From the IMG/VR virus record IMGVR_UViG_3300021368_001979, positions 1-26,924 of that record: 26,924 nucleotides of DNA; one strand, given 5' to 3'. The translations under genes and the position numbers were made by a program. A model generated the notes under the pieces. The model had not been told where the DNA came from. It saw nothing but the letters and a program-made list of their open reading frames with translations, and made no database searches. Positions within the stretch are counted from its first letter, which is position 1; each line of letters starts with the position of its first letter. Origin of the DNA: a virus. Below are positions 15,001-22,400 of this stretch, one piece after another.

Positions 15001-17912
15001 CTGGTGGTTCTGCTATTACATTTGAAGGTGATGGTGATGGAAATGGTCATACCTTTGAAATGGAGAAGAAGTTAGAGAAGTCTTTAATTACGATTGATGG
15101 TATCACCAGATCACCTCTGGCATTTAGTCCCGTCAATCATACGATTGATAATGAAGCAAATGTTTCCATAGCAGATACTTATATTGGTTTATCTGGCATT
15201 TCTTCCATTCTTCCAGGCGATGTTCTAAAAATTGATAATGAGTTTGCTAAAGTTGATGCTGTTGGTCTTGGAACAACTACTGCTGGACCTATCATTGGAG
15301 TTGGTTCTGTAAATCTTGTTAAACTTGAAAGGGGTTATGTAGGAACCTCAGCATCGACACATGATGATGGTGCTTCTGTCAGAGTATTCAGAGGTTCTTA
15401 CAATATGACTAGAAGTAAGATTCACTTTACTGAAGCACCTAGAGGTAATACTCAGGAATTGGTTGATAATAGCAATATCCCATACTTCAAGTCTACTTTC
15501 AATGGTAGAGTATATTTGAGAGATGATTACAGCACCAACCAAATCTATGATAGTATTACTCAGCAGTTTACTGGTATTGGTGCTACTTATAGATTGACTG
15601 TTGGTGGTATTAATACAACTGGTATTGAAACTGGTAGTGGTGTTCTGTTTATTAATAATATCTTCCAGACACCAACAACTGATAATAACACTGGTGGAAA
15701 TTATTCGTTTACTGAAAGTGCTGGAATTTCTAGTGTTGTATTCAGTGGAGTTGTAGATGATAGTGGCGATTTGGTTATCTCTGAAGAAGATGTGAACAAG
15801 AATCAACTACCAAGAGGTGGTATGATTGTTTCCCTTGGTTCTACTCAGGGTCTTGGTATTGCTCCTCTGGTTGGTGCCGCTGTAACTGCTGTAGTTGCTG
15901 GTGGTGTTATTACTGGAGTTGGAATTGGAACAACTGACATTGTTGGTTCTGGATATCGTGGAACAGTTTCCATTGGTGTTACAGATCCAAACCACTCTGG
16001 AAACGCAGCAACTATCACTGCTACTGTTGGTGCTGGTGGAACACTATCCTTTACTGTAAGTGATGGTGGTTCTGGTTATAGTGCCAACCCACAAATCAAT
16101 ATTCCTTCACCATCTTACGAAAATCTGCCTATCACAGGTGTTTCTCGTCTTGGTATTGGTGCTACAACTGATACTGGTAATGGTCTCCTTCTGAATGTTG
16201 AAGTTGGTGCTGCAATCACTGCTGTTGGTATTGGATCCACACTCTTTGAAGTCAAGAACTTCAAGATTACTAGAAATGGTTATGGTTTCCAAAAGGGCGA
16301 TAAATTCAAGGTGGTTGGTCTTGTAACTGATAGATATCTAACTTCTATGGTCAGTGAACCAGAATTTGAAGTTCTGGAAATCTTTAATGATAAATTTGCT
16401 GCCTGGCAATTTGGTGAACTTGACTATATTGACTCAGTTAATAGTCTGGTTGATGGTAGTCGCACAAGATTCCCACTCATCTATAAAGGTGAGTTAGTAA
16501 GTTTTGAAGTCAATTTGGATAATCCAGATTCTGCTGAAATAGATCTTGAAGCAGTTCTCCTTGTTTATGTAAATGGTGTTGTTCAGGAACCTAATGTTCA
16601 CTACAACTTTGTTGGTGGCACATCAATCGTATTTACAACTGCACCATCATCTAATGATAATATTGACATCTTCTTCTACAGAGGTACAAGAGGAACAGAT
16701 AGTGTATTTGTAGATACTGATCCTAGCATCAAAGTTGGAGATTTGATTAAACTGAAGAAGATTGAGCAGAGTGTTGAACAGGATGCTAGAACGGTTTATA
16801 ACCTAAATTCTTCCGACAAAGTAGAGACTAACATTTATACTGGATTTGGTATTGATGAAGTCAACTACAAACCAATTAGTTGGACTAAGCAGAAAGTTGA
16901 TAAGATTATTGGTGGCGAATTTACGTCAAAAGATAGAGATTCTATTGAAGCTCTGGTTTATCCAACTGCAAAAGTTATTGGTAATATTACGAATAGTGCA
17001 ACTGAAATCTTTGTTGATGACGCACAGTTCTTTAATTATGAAGAAAATGAATCTGCTATTGTGATTGATGATTTTGACGCAATACTAGTGAACACCTCAA
17101 CTGAACCAGTTTCTGCTGCTGTAACTGCTGTAGTTTCTGTTGCAGGAACTATTAGTTCCTTAGATATTACTGCAGGTGGATCTGGTTATTCGGGTTCTGC
17201 AACTATTAAGATTGCTTCTCCTAAAGAAGTTGGAGTTGGTGTTGGTACTACTGCTACTGCAACGGCAACTATTACAAATGGCACTATTTCTGCAGTAACA
17301 TTAACAAATGCAGGTTTAGGTTATACAACTTCTGCTCCTCCACAAGTTCTGGTTTCGGCACCGGCAATTTCTTATGAGAACTTGAGCGAGATTACCACTG
17401 TAATTGGTTATGCTGCAACTATTACTGGAATTTCAACGGTTGAAGGTATTGGAACTCCATTAGGACTTGAGTTCAGTTTTACCACGGCTAACTCTGCTGA
17501 TCTTGCAGTAGGATTCCCAATCGTGGTTAAGAATACTGGTGTTGGTCTCCCCGGCGATGGCATCATTTCTATTGATGGTTCTGATACAGAAACGGTAGGA
17601 ATTGGAACAAACTTCCTTAATAATATTTACATTGTTGCTGCTGTTCATATGCCAAGTGGAAATACTGGAATTGCTACATGCAATATTCTTTCTACAACCG
17701 ACCATGTTGGTTTAGGAACTACAGGAAGCGTCACTGATCCACGCGGTGAGTTGTCTTGGGGTAGACTTTCTGGATTCTCCAGAGCAAGTTCTCCAATTTC
17801 TATCGGTGTTACAGGTCTCACGGTTGATTCTGGATTGTCAACATTCCCAACAATTCAGAGACGTGGATTTGGATTAAGAGAGAATGGTTCACTCAGAAAG
17901 GACCTGGGATAA
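6042..17912 (+). CDS. 7: Giant gp7-type baseplate wedge protein with modular expansion
   Basis: The ORF encodes 3956 residues, about four times T4 gp7 (about 1030). The first roughly 240 residues carry the gp7 signature found near the C-terminal part of T4 gp7: a helical FFKQYYVSQEYQSGPTD block and GTEDSFKILFKVLYGVDPKV near 205-224. Most of the rest is beta-rich repeats. HG(F/L)xxGDxV modules ending in a 'LDDDxFxL' strand lie near residues 600-676, 832-921, 953-1027, 1456-1520, 1620-1721, 1733-1790, 1792-1867 and 2929-3013. GGxGY modules lie near 739, 933, 1068-1176, 2026-2168, 3292-3428 and 3705-3774. A YHYH-type domain spans about 1195-1335. A tail-fibre-like segment (VYVNGVVQEPNVHYNF) lies at about 3465-3554. 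No catalytic triad was seen. It probably keeps the wedge-core role of gp7 and adds surface-exposed modules. The start at 6042 follows the gp6 stop by 1 nt. Confidence 0.85.
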   Translation: MIQTGFERRVKIQQVIANQLPEFLRAESPKSIDFFKQYYVSQEYQSGPTDLVENLDQYLKLDNLTPEVVSGYTSLSAGISATADTVEVESTKGFPNEYGLFKINDEIITYTGITTNSFTGCIRGFSGITSYRSSLNPEELVFEDTNQASHGAGTVVQNLSSLFLKEFYKKLKYSFAPGLEDVDFVDNLDVNNFIKEIRSLYEAKGTEDSFKILFKVLYGVDPKVIDLEDYLIKPSTATYTRREEVVVERISGDPNKLIGQTITKSSDSATNAAVSEVEIFTRSGISTYYKLKLFVGFDDRDLIEGTFDVQASTKVINPVSVGASVITVDSTIGFGQTGTVISGRNTIEYTDKTVNQFLGCTGIGTAIPTATELRTDEYYIGYENGDTTKPVKIRIGGVLSEFNQIGDVLLSSEGQKIYVKNIGKKIKNPELNKTDEQIFANSWIYNTSCRFEVKSVSGATFQLKSNIDKSSLKIGDTVDILNGSTETVEHSNATVSIVDVTNKQITLDNLAGFTEDPAINYTIRRKLNTATSSGAALFYGDDNITTDVQNLYVDDDFAYVASNSLPSYDIVEDTLSSTLANASGSSLQDFDNSTLKYNIISFSSDVPFITGDEVSYKAGADTLVGVSEGTYYVEVLGIPNQIKLYASRSLVGSGTNLQFTAPDNDGTHKFTIESQKSEKIYPSQSLKKFPLVRNIADGNATPTIPGSTGMLVNGVEIINYKTPDKIYYGPIKKANLFNGGTGYDVINPPTIEITAAASGFTTALVRPVVKGQVNNVQVDPQDFDLLDVTSITITGGNGSGAVLEPIVETRYREIEFDARLDVVGGGLNINSETITFTTQHNLRNGDRVVYSRNGNPALGIGTFGGSNAHQDRALSSGSVYYAEVVNSTSIKIFDSQDDFNAGINTVGFTTSSSGLHKFRLFDGKKTLSSIKVIDSGSGYENRLLKVKPVNISTVEDTITFKNHGFSDGDKIVYSSDGDSVLNPAVQYQVIKLDDDTFKLANAGVGGTITTNYIKKNYVSLHAFNSSSGTFQNFAYPPITITVNAEFDGVSGVITATPSIRGEIVDLYLYETGTGYGSTILNFHKKPDILVKTGKNAELKPIISEGSVSSVQVTSGGSEYSSAPDIEVRGDGVGAKVRAIVSNGKIINTVVLNGGVGYTQNNTTIAVTSAGARAVLGLEVRDLTLNGHDRFGDEILLESGDKLQYGMVGYSTAIGLNNFDDDGQSHSPIIGWAYDGNPIYGGYSYTDPSDIDSDIKILDSGYELLSSDVIDRPSGFADGFFVEDYKFTASGDLDEHNGRYSKTPEFPNGVYAYHAAITSDGKNSKFPFFVGNTYTSIPCRQDVDQTFDFNSSSLRRNTLPYVAGDKYANNDFTSEPNEVIAQSAVIDSITQGSVDGFNINVAGSDYRVGELVSFDNDETNGGGLSAYVSKVTGKSIVDVVTTTLSYDNTILVWNDNNVSVTVDPSHEYLDNEQVEISGLSTFVSGLIKSHIIGVTSERTRLSIEAPANSTVGFVTDIFVNRIVDSISVGSTLRIGTEVLSVLGTFPNNKVLRVIRGTAGTAQTATSEVFVSPRSFTLPVSVPYFESSINDKVFFNPQQSVGIGTTTGLSLLKKYFIGSRDYDVSVPIQGIYIPDHPFITGQEVTFERLTGANNITVSDLATGSATFNIPASGDSQTLFVINKGENIIGLCTQVGLTTNTNGLYFRSAPTNGDSSDFRYSLTSNKTQVTARAERIKARVAVSTAHGLNNGDIVDLTVNPNQSVGIGTSVSVYLKYNSTHDKLLINPIGFTSESVSTTTDTITITNHGFKTGDKVFYESDLNITGLSEGSYFVYRLDDDNFNLTNTKYDAVSFPPTVVSLGSTGGAAQELSLINPNLDVIRNNNLVFNTSDTSLSGYNFNLYYDKEFKNPLVSVGSSTTFSTVGLGTVGVTSTATFTLNYEKSLPSKIYYQIDKGNYISTADTEVTNYSEISFSDSAYTGQYSITGAGGTVFTVSLKDNPETLEYTQNNTSTLKYETSSERAVGGVADLAITFGGANYKKLPKFVSIASTAGINADIIPTSNTIGRINQVTIKDTGFDFSADKTLNPEVYISPNVNIINRNTISDIEVTDGGRNYTSAPDLVLVDPNTGSVYTNGNLIAKMQGSSIISVNILESPKGVSDTVSKVYSVNNSNGVGISSVFSSASGIVTCVLNTPITTGFTSAPFSPGDFVFSENIGLASSEGTGFNSADYKYNFFRVTAYRNTNPAEVEFDLDTTNAGIAVTDASSTFGLLVNKKNYPIFNVIQTPLDFIIGEPLLIKSGGDYTEIDLIVTENLNDSIKVYGSYDLVANDCIVGQNSGTVATVNTITENEGVFKIDYSLTTENGWSDDIGKLNEDYQVTPDNDYYQNLSYSIKSPIEFEDWVNPVNRVIHSSGLKNFADTGITSTAKVSTAQTASSSSDALLDIINVNDSGEVMRVDTINFFDFGIDVDTSNEKSKFIKFRNKRLSDYIECRTNRVLTIDNFNNLFSNQENANSTLYKDIDIFNPNDGLSRYFLQIIKPDGTEVQATEVIIINSPNDDLITVERASSHSTDDDLASIQAITDSFGSSSLRLTPADPYNKDLDVKFIKNNFNTTLAGIGTQSVGFVNLIGGNVSVSTASTSTVYASPVGAVESIFATVELTDTITKDKTVVDMFIDHNGTDTFKSDFFFDNSPKTGSSDKFIGTFTSNIDSGILKLDFENTESNPVLVRSRIVGFGTTATGIGTHTFKASGQPDDSVREGRLESSFSKIPNTGISTIRTYDLSDVTTVKSTAKVSYGNTSALHQVLYNHDQTDAFAMQYPFLSNNDVIGIGTFGADIDGTEFNLIFYPDANINEEITVQLYSELIQTEKDLNNVPAVLTYGSINEQLKTSQFDAVNGDRTNIFDFDVKHNGIPIFEKQFNPADSTAVDLATGTFSISDHFFSNQEKLIYTPRSTFINSGFGSMVMTGGDPLPREVFAIKVNNDQFRVSLTAGGSAITFEGDGDGNGHTFEMEKKLEKSLITIDGITRSPLAFSPVNHTIDNEANVSIADTYIGLSGISSILPGDVLKIDNEFAKVDAVGLGTTTAGPIIGVGSVNLVKLERGYVGTSASTHDDGASVRVFRGSYNMTRSKIHFTEAPRGNTQELVDNSNIPYFKSTFNGRVYLRDDYSTNQIYDSITQQFTGIGATYRLTVGGINTTGIETGSGVLFINNIFQTPTTDNNTGGNYSFTESAGISSVVFSGVVDDSGDLVISEEDVNKNQLPRGGMIVSLGSTQGLGIAPLVGAAVTAVVAGGVITGVGIGTTDIVGSGYRGTVSIGVTDPNHSGNAATITATVGAGGTLSFTVSDGGSGYSANPQINIPSPSYENLPITGVSRLGIGATTDTGNGLLLNVEVGAAITAVGIGSTLFEVKNFKITRNGYGFQKGDKFKVVGLVTDRYLTSMVSEPEFEVLEIFNDKFAAWQFGELDYIDSVNSLVDGSRTRFPLIYKGELVSFEVNLDNPDSAEIDLEAVLLVYVNGVVQEPNVHYNFVGGTSIVFTTAPSSNDNIDIFFYRGTRGTDSVFVDTDPSIKVGDLIKLKKIEQSVEQDARTVYNLNSSDKVETNIYTGFGIDEVNYKPISWTKQKVDKIIGGEFTSKDRDSIEALVYPTAKVIGNITNSATEIFVDDAQFFNYEENESAIVIDDFDAILVNTSTEPVSAAVTAVVSVAGTISSLDITAGGSGYSGSATIKIASPKEVGVGVGTTATATATITNGTISAVTLTNAGLGYTTSAPPQVLVSAPAISYENLSEITTVIGYAATITGISTVEGIGTPLGLEFSFTTANSADLAVGFPIVVKNTGVGLPGDGIISIDGSDTETVGIGTNFLNNIYIVAAVHMPSGNTGIATCNILSTTDHVGLGTTGSVTDPRGELSWGRLSGFSRASSPISIGVTGLTVDSGLSTFPTIQRRGFGLRENGSLRKDLG
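7839..11640 (+). repeat. Array of HG(F/L)xxGDxV beta modules in the gp7-type protein
   Basis: At least seven degenerate protein modules recur here. Each starts with a strand such as ITFKNHGF, ITFTTQHNL, ITITNHGF or VAVSTAHGL, then a GDxV turn and an aromatic strand, and closes with a 'Y.V..LDDD.F.L' type strand. The pattern resembles modules in phage tail proteins that are often matched by the E1 FCCH-domain profile. They are interrupted by GGxGY modules and a YHYH-type domain. The repeats are conserved as protein, not as DNA. Confidence 0.6.
9625..10041 (+). other. YHYH-type domain embedded in the gp7-type protein
   Basis: Residues about 1195-1335 of the giant protein read SHSPIIGWAYDGNPIYGGY, later a DEHNGRYSKTPEFPNGVYAYH motif and FPFFVGNTY. 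This order (HSPIIGWAxDGxPIYG, xxNGR, TPEYPxGxYAYH, FPYxxG) is the signature of the YHYH family, otherwise seen in secreted bacterial and algal proteins. Function of the family is poorly defined; metal or glycan contact through the His/Tyr cluster is a reasonable guess. The motif His is present (YAYH), so the site looks intact. Confidence 0.75.
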
Positions 17913-17914
17913 GT

Positions 17915-17922
17915 TATAAATA
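17915..17922 (+). promoter_or_regulatory. Late promoter TATAAATA upstream of gene 8
   Basis: A perfect T4 late consensus TATAAATA lies in the only real intergenic gap of the structural module (28 nt), 18 nt before the gp8 ATG. The location outside coding sequence and the exact match make this the most credible late promoter in the window. It would give gp8 and the following genes their own transcript, separate from the 12-kb gene upstream. Confidence 0.85.
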
Positions 17923-17940
17923 TAGAAAAACGCTAGCACG

Positions 17941-19488
17941 ATGGCTGCAATTGTAACAGATCAGTTTAGAATATTAAACGCGGGAAACTTTGTAGATTCC
18001 GTCACTAGTACTTCAAACTCTTACTATGTTTTTGTTGGTCTATCCAATCCTTCAGTAGTTGGATATGGTAGAACAACAGATTGGGATACGGATACTCCAG
18101 CTCCCACTGACAACTTTGATTATATGAGTTTTATCGGTGATAATATGTCTTTTGGTAAGAAGGTTTCTTCTGCCAATATTAGACGACTTGTAAGAAGAGT
18201 TGATTGGACTAGAGGAACAAAATATGAGATGTATCGTCAAGATTATAGTTTGGAGAATTTAACTCCTACTACAAAATCTGCGCGTCTTTACGATGCAAAT
18301 TACTATGTGATGAATAGTGAATTTAAGGTTTATATTTGTATTGAGAATGGTTCTTCTGGAATCAATACAACAGGAAATGCTTCCCTTGACGAACCAACAT
18401 TTACTGACTTAGAACCATCAAAGGCAGGTGTTAGTGGTGATGGATATGTTTGGAAGTATCTGTTTACGGTTTCTCCTAGCGATATAATCAAGTTTGACTC
18501 AACTGAGTATGTTTCATTACCATCTGACTGGGCAACATCAACTGACGCTCAGGTAGTTGCCGTTAGAGATAATGGAGATTCTAGTGTTAATGAAAATCAA
18601 ATAAAAACGATTTACATTCAGAATCAAGGATTGGGATATTCTCAAGGTTCTCATGAATGTAATATTTTAGGTGATGGTACAGGTGCTAAAGCTATCGTTG
18701 AGGTAGACGTAAACGGTAGAATTACTGATACTGTTATTTCTGCTGGTGGTAAGGATTATTCTTACGGTATTGTTGATCTTGGTTCAATCAATGGTAGTTC
18801 TACAACCAAAGCAAACCTTATTCCTATCATCCCACCTTCAAAGGGTCATGGGTATGATATTTACAAAGAACTTGGTGCTGATAAAGTTCTTGTTTATGCA
18901 AGATTTGATGATTCTAACAACGATTTCCCAACCGATGCAACTTTTGCCCAGATTGGTATCGTAAAGAATCCAACTTCCTTCGGTTCTACTACAGTATTTG
19001 CCGAAAATCAATATTCTTCTTTGGGTGCTCTGAAGTTTACAACCACTAGCGGCACTGTTGCTGTTGGAGACAAAATTACTCAAACTGTAGATGCTGGAAA
19101 AGCAGTTGGATATGTTGCTTCATATGATTCTGAAACTAAGGTTCTTAAGTATTTCCAAGACAGGAATGCTTTCTTAAATCAGACAACTTTTGATAATACT
19201 GACTATGTTGGAGTTTCAACCAATGGTCAATTGTATGAATTTGCTTCAAATGCAAATGCAGTTACATCATCTGGAAATTTCTCAGGTTCTATTGATACCG
19301 GATTTACTGGTGTTTCTACAAACCCAACTGGATCAAAAATAATCTCCTTCGGTGTTCAAATAACAAACGGCATCGGCAATCCTGAGATAAATAAAAAGTC
19401 AGGAGATATTGTCTATATCGACAACCGTCCAGCAATCTCCAGAAATTCTAGACAAAAAGAAGACGTTAAAATCATCCTGGAATTCTAA
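17941..19488 (+). CDS. 8: Baseplate wedge protein gp8
   Basis: The product is 515 residues, against 334 for T4 gp8. The N-terminus (AIVTDQFRILNAGNFVDS), the DGYVWKYLFTV motif at 167-177, the QIGIVKNP strand at 337-344 and the C-terminus (DIVYIDNRPAI at 489-499, closing with KIILEF) align by eye with T4 gp8 landmarks. gp8 is a dimer that binds the outer part of the gp6/gp7 wedge. The extra length lies mainly in two blocks: a GGxGY-type insertion at about 222-306, and a second block at about 350-480 with the phrase TSGTVAVGDKI. It has its own late promoter, and the next gene begins 3 nt after its stop. Confidence 0.93.
   Translation: MAAIVTDQFRILNAGNFVDSVTSTSNSYYVFVGLSNPSVVGYGRTTDWDTDTPAPTDNFDYMSFIGDNMSFGKKVSSANIRRLVRRVDWTRGTKYEMYRQDYSLENLTPTTKSARLYDANYYVMNSEFKVYICIENGSSGINTTGNASLDEPTFTDLEPSKAGVSGDGYVWKYLFTVSPSDIIKFDSTEYVSLPSDWATSTDAQVVAVRDNGDSSVNENQIKTIYIQNQGLGYSQGSHECNILGDGTGAKAIVEVDVNGRITDTVISAGGKDYSYGIVDLGSINGSSTTKANLIPIIPPSKGHGYDIYKELGADKVLVYARFDDSNNDFPTDATFAQIGIVKNPTSFGSTTVFAENQYSSLGALKFTTTSGTVAVGDKITQTVDAGKAVGYVASYDSETKVLKYFQDRNAFLNQTTFDNTDYVGVSTNGQLYEFASNANAVTSSGNFSGSIDTGFTGVSTNPTGSKIISFGVQITNGIGNPEINKKSGDIVYIDNRPAISRNSRQKEDVKIILEF
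19385..19392 (+). promoter_or_regulatory. Weak late-promoter candidate GATAAATA inside gene 8
   Basis: GATAAATA is 99 nt before the ATG of the DUF4815 gene, mirroring the copy near the end of gene 6. It is coding sequence (Glu-Ile-Asn-Lys), and chance occurrence cannot be excluded. Confidence 0.25.
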
Positions 19489-19491
19489 ACA

Positions 19492-22400
19492 ATGCCACAG
19501 AAAACAAATTTAAATATTAATCCTTATTTTGACGATTTCGATAAGGATAAGAACTTCTATAAAGTTCTTTTCAAACCAGGATTTCCAGTTCAAGCAAGAG
19601 AACTAACGACTCTACAGTCTATACTACAGAACCAGATAGAATCGTTCGGTAGTCATATGTTCAAAGAGGGATCAATGGTGATCCCTGGAAATATCACTTA
19701 TGATTCGCAATATTCGGCAGTTAAGTTAAATGCAGATCATCTTGGCATTGATATTTCCGTATATGCTAATAACCTTGTAGGTTTAAGAGTAAAGGGACAA
19801 AATTCTGGTATTGTTGCTAAAGTTGATAAGTTTGAGAATACATCAGAATCTGGGGGGATTACTAATCCAACACTCTTTGTTAAGTATATTCAGTCTGGGG
19901 ATAATAATGAAATTAAACCATTTGAAGATGGTGAAGTTCTCATAACTGAAGATTCTTTTACTTATGGTAATACCTCCATCAACGCTGGTGAAACTGTAGC
20001 ATCTCTTATTAGCGAAGATGCCACAGGTGTAGGTAGTGCTTTTAGTATTGAACCTGGGGTATATTTTATCAGAGGAACATTTGTAGATGTTGGTTCTGAT
20101 ACGATTATTTTAGATCCATATACAAATACTCCATCTTATAGAGTTGGTTTGACCATTCTTGAAGATATTGTCACTGCTAAGGATGATTCTTCTCTTTATG
20201 ATAATGCTAAAGGATTTTCAAACTATGCTGCTCCAGGAGCGGATAGATTTAGAATTACTCTTAGTCTGTCTAAAAAACTCTTAAGTGATAATGATGATAA
20301 GACTTTCGTCGAATTGATGAGAGTTGATAATGGTGAAATCAAGAAACTTCAAGATGGGTCAACATACAATCTGATTAGAGATTATCTTGCAGAAAGAACT
20401 TATGATGAGTCTGGTAACTATTCTCTCAATGCTTTCGATATTGAGGTCAGAGAATCCTTAAATGATAGACTTGGTAATGAGGGCGTATATTTTTCTGGGC
20501 AAGAAACAGATCAAGGAAATACTCCTAGTGAAGACTTGATGGGTGTGTCTGTCTCTCCAGGCAAGGCATACGTCAAGGGATTTGATGTAGAAAATATTTC
20601 TACCACTATCGTTGATGTTGAGAAACCAAGAGATACAAAGTCGATTACAAACTCTCTTGTTCCATTTGAAATGGGCACGCTAATGCGTGTTAATAATGTT
20701 CAAGGAACTCCATTTTTAGGTATAAACAATAATAGCAACACTGTAAGACTTCAAAATCAGAGAAGAGGAACTTCTACAAACGGTGCTACTGGTACTGAAA
20801 TTGGTATAGCAAGAGTTTATAACTTTAGTCTTACTGATAGTGCTCAAACAAATTTATCCACTTCTTGGGATCTGTATTTGTTTGATATTCAAACATATAC
20901 CTCCATTACTTTAAATGAAATTACATTTACTGCTGATGTTCCAGTTAGTTCTTATGTTAGAGGCGTAAGCAGTGGTGCTACTGGTTATGTTCAAACTGCT
21001 CCAGGTGGTGGTATCAATCTTGTTTTAAGACAGACTTCTGGAACTTTCATTGCTGGTGAACAACTTATTTTTAATGAAAATCCAGAACTTTCCCGTTCTA
21101 TTAAAGATGTTGTTAACCATACTATTAATGATGTTAAATCAGTATATCAGGACTGTACTGCTATTACTGGAGAACTAAAACAAGATTTTATTGCCGATCT
21201 GATTCTCGATAAGGTACACCCAACTGGTTTTGGTATTGCTGATCAAGTTGAAATCACCAATGCCGGTGTAATGAAATGTCCTGGTAAATTCTTTAATAGT
21301 TTAAAAGTTGGTGATATAGTCATATATCAACTTACAGGCAGACCTGTTGAAACTTTTAATAGAGTTTCTACTATTAGTGCAGATTTACTAACAGTTCAAC
21401 TTTCTGAGGTTGAAGATATAGCAAATGTCTGTGATGGTAATTTTCCAGGTGCCGATGCTGTCGTTCCTTTCACTGTAGGCAGACCTTTTGTTAGAGACCG
21501 TGGCGGATTGTACGCCCCTCTTGAAGAAACTAGCGTTTCTTCTGTAGAACTTGCAGATTCTAATCTTTTAGTTTCAGTTCAACTTAGACAACGAACTACA
21601 GATTCTGTAGGAGGTCTTCAGATAAATGTAAGTGATACCAATATCGCTAACGCCAGATTTGAAGCGTTTGATCAAGAAAGGTATAGTATTCATTATACTG
21701 ATGGCACTATTGAAACTTTGTCTTCAGATCAGGTAACTATTAGTACTAACGGACAGGTTTTAACTTTTACAGGATTGACTGCAGGTCAGTCTAGCAATGT
21801 AACGGTTAATGTTACTGTAAAGAAAATTGGAATTACTAATAAATCTAAAAATCTTACCAGAAGTACAAAACTAGAATTAACCAAGTCTGCTACTGGTATA
21901 TCAACTTCAATTTCTTCAACAACTCAAGGAGATTTCTACGGAACTAGAATTCAAGATAGAGAAATCTCTCTGAATGTTCCCGATGCTGTAAATGTCGTTG
22001 CAGTTTATGAGTCTTTAGGAACTTCTACCCCAACATTAGATTCTCTCGAATTCCCTGCTGGACTGGCACTCAATACAGAATCTATCCTTGGCGAAAAAGT
22101 TATTGGTCAAACTAGCAATTCTATTGCACAGGTAGTTACTAGATCTTCTTCCACAAAAGTGGAGATTGTTTATCTGAGTCAAGATAAGTTTATTGCTGGA
22201 GAGAATGTATCTTTTGAAGAGTCTGGAATTGTTGCTCCACTTCAAGTTATTGGTCTTGGAAATTATCTTGATGTAACTAGAAACTATACTCTTAACAAAG
22301 CTGTGAGAGAGCAGTTCTATGATTATTCCAGAATTGAAAGAAAGGATAATATAAATTATGTTCCATCCAGAAAACTTTTAATTATCTTCAATCATTATGA

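Noticed and set aside
15348-15806. 152-codon open frame on the minus strand
   Set aside because: It lies wholly inside the gp7-type gene, antisense to it. Its translation is rich in Ser, Thr, Asn and Ile with no domain, as expected from the mirror of Gly/Val/Asn-rich coding DNA. Other minus-strand frames across 6000-26500 are rejected for the same reason.
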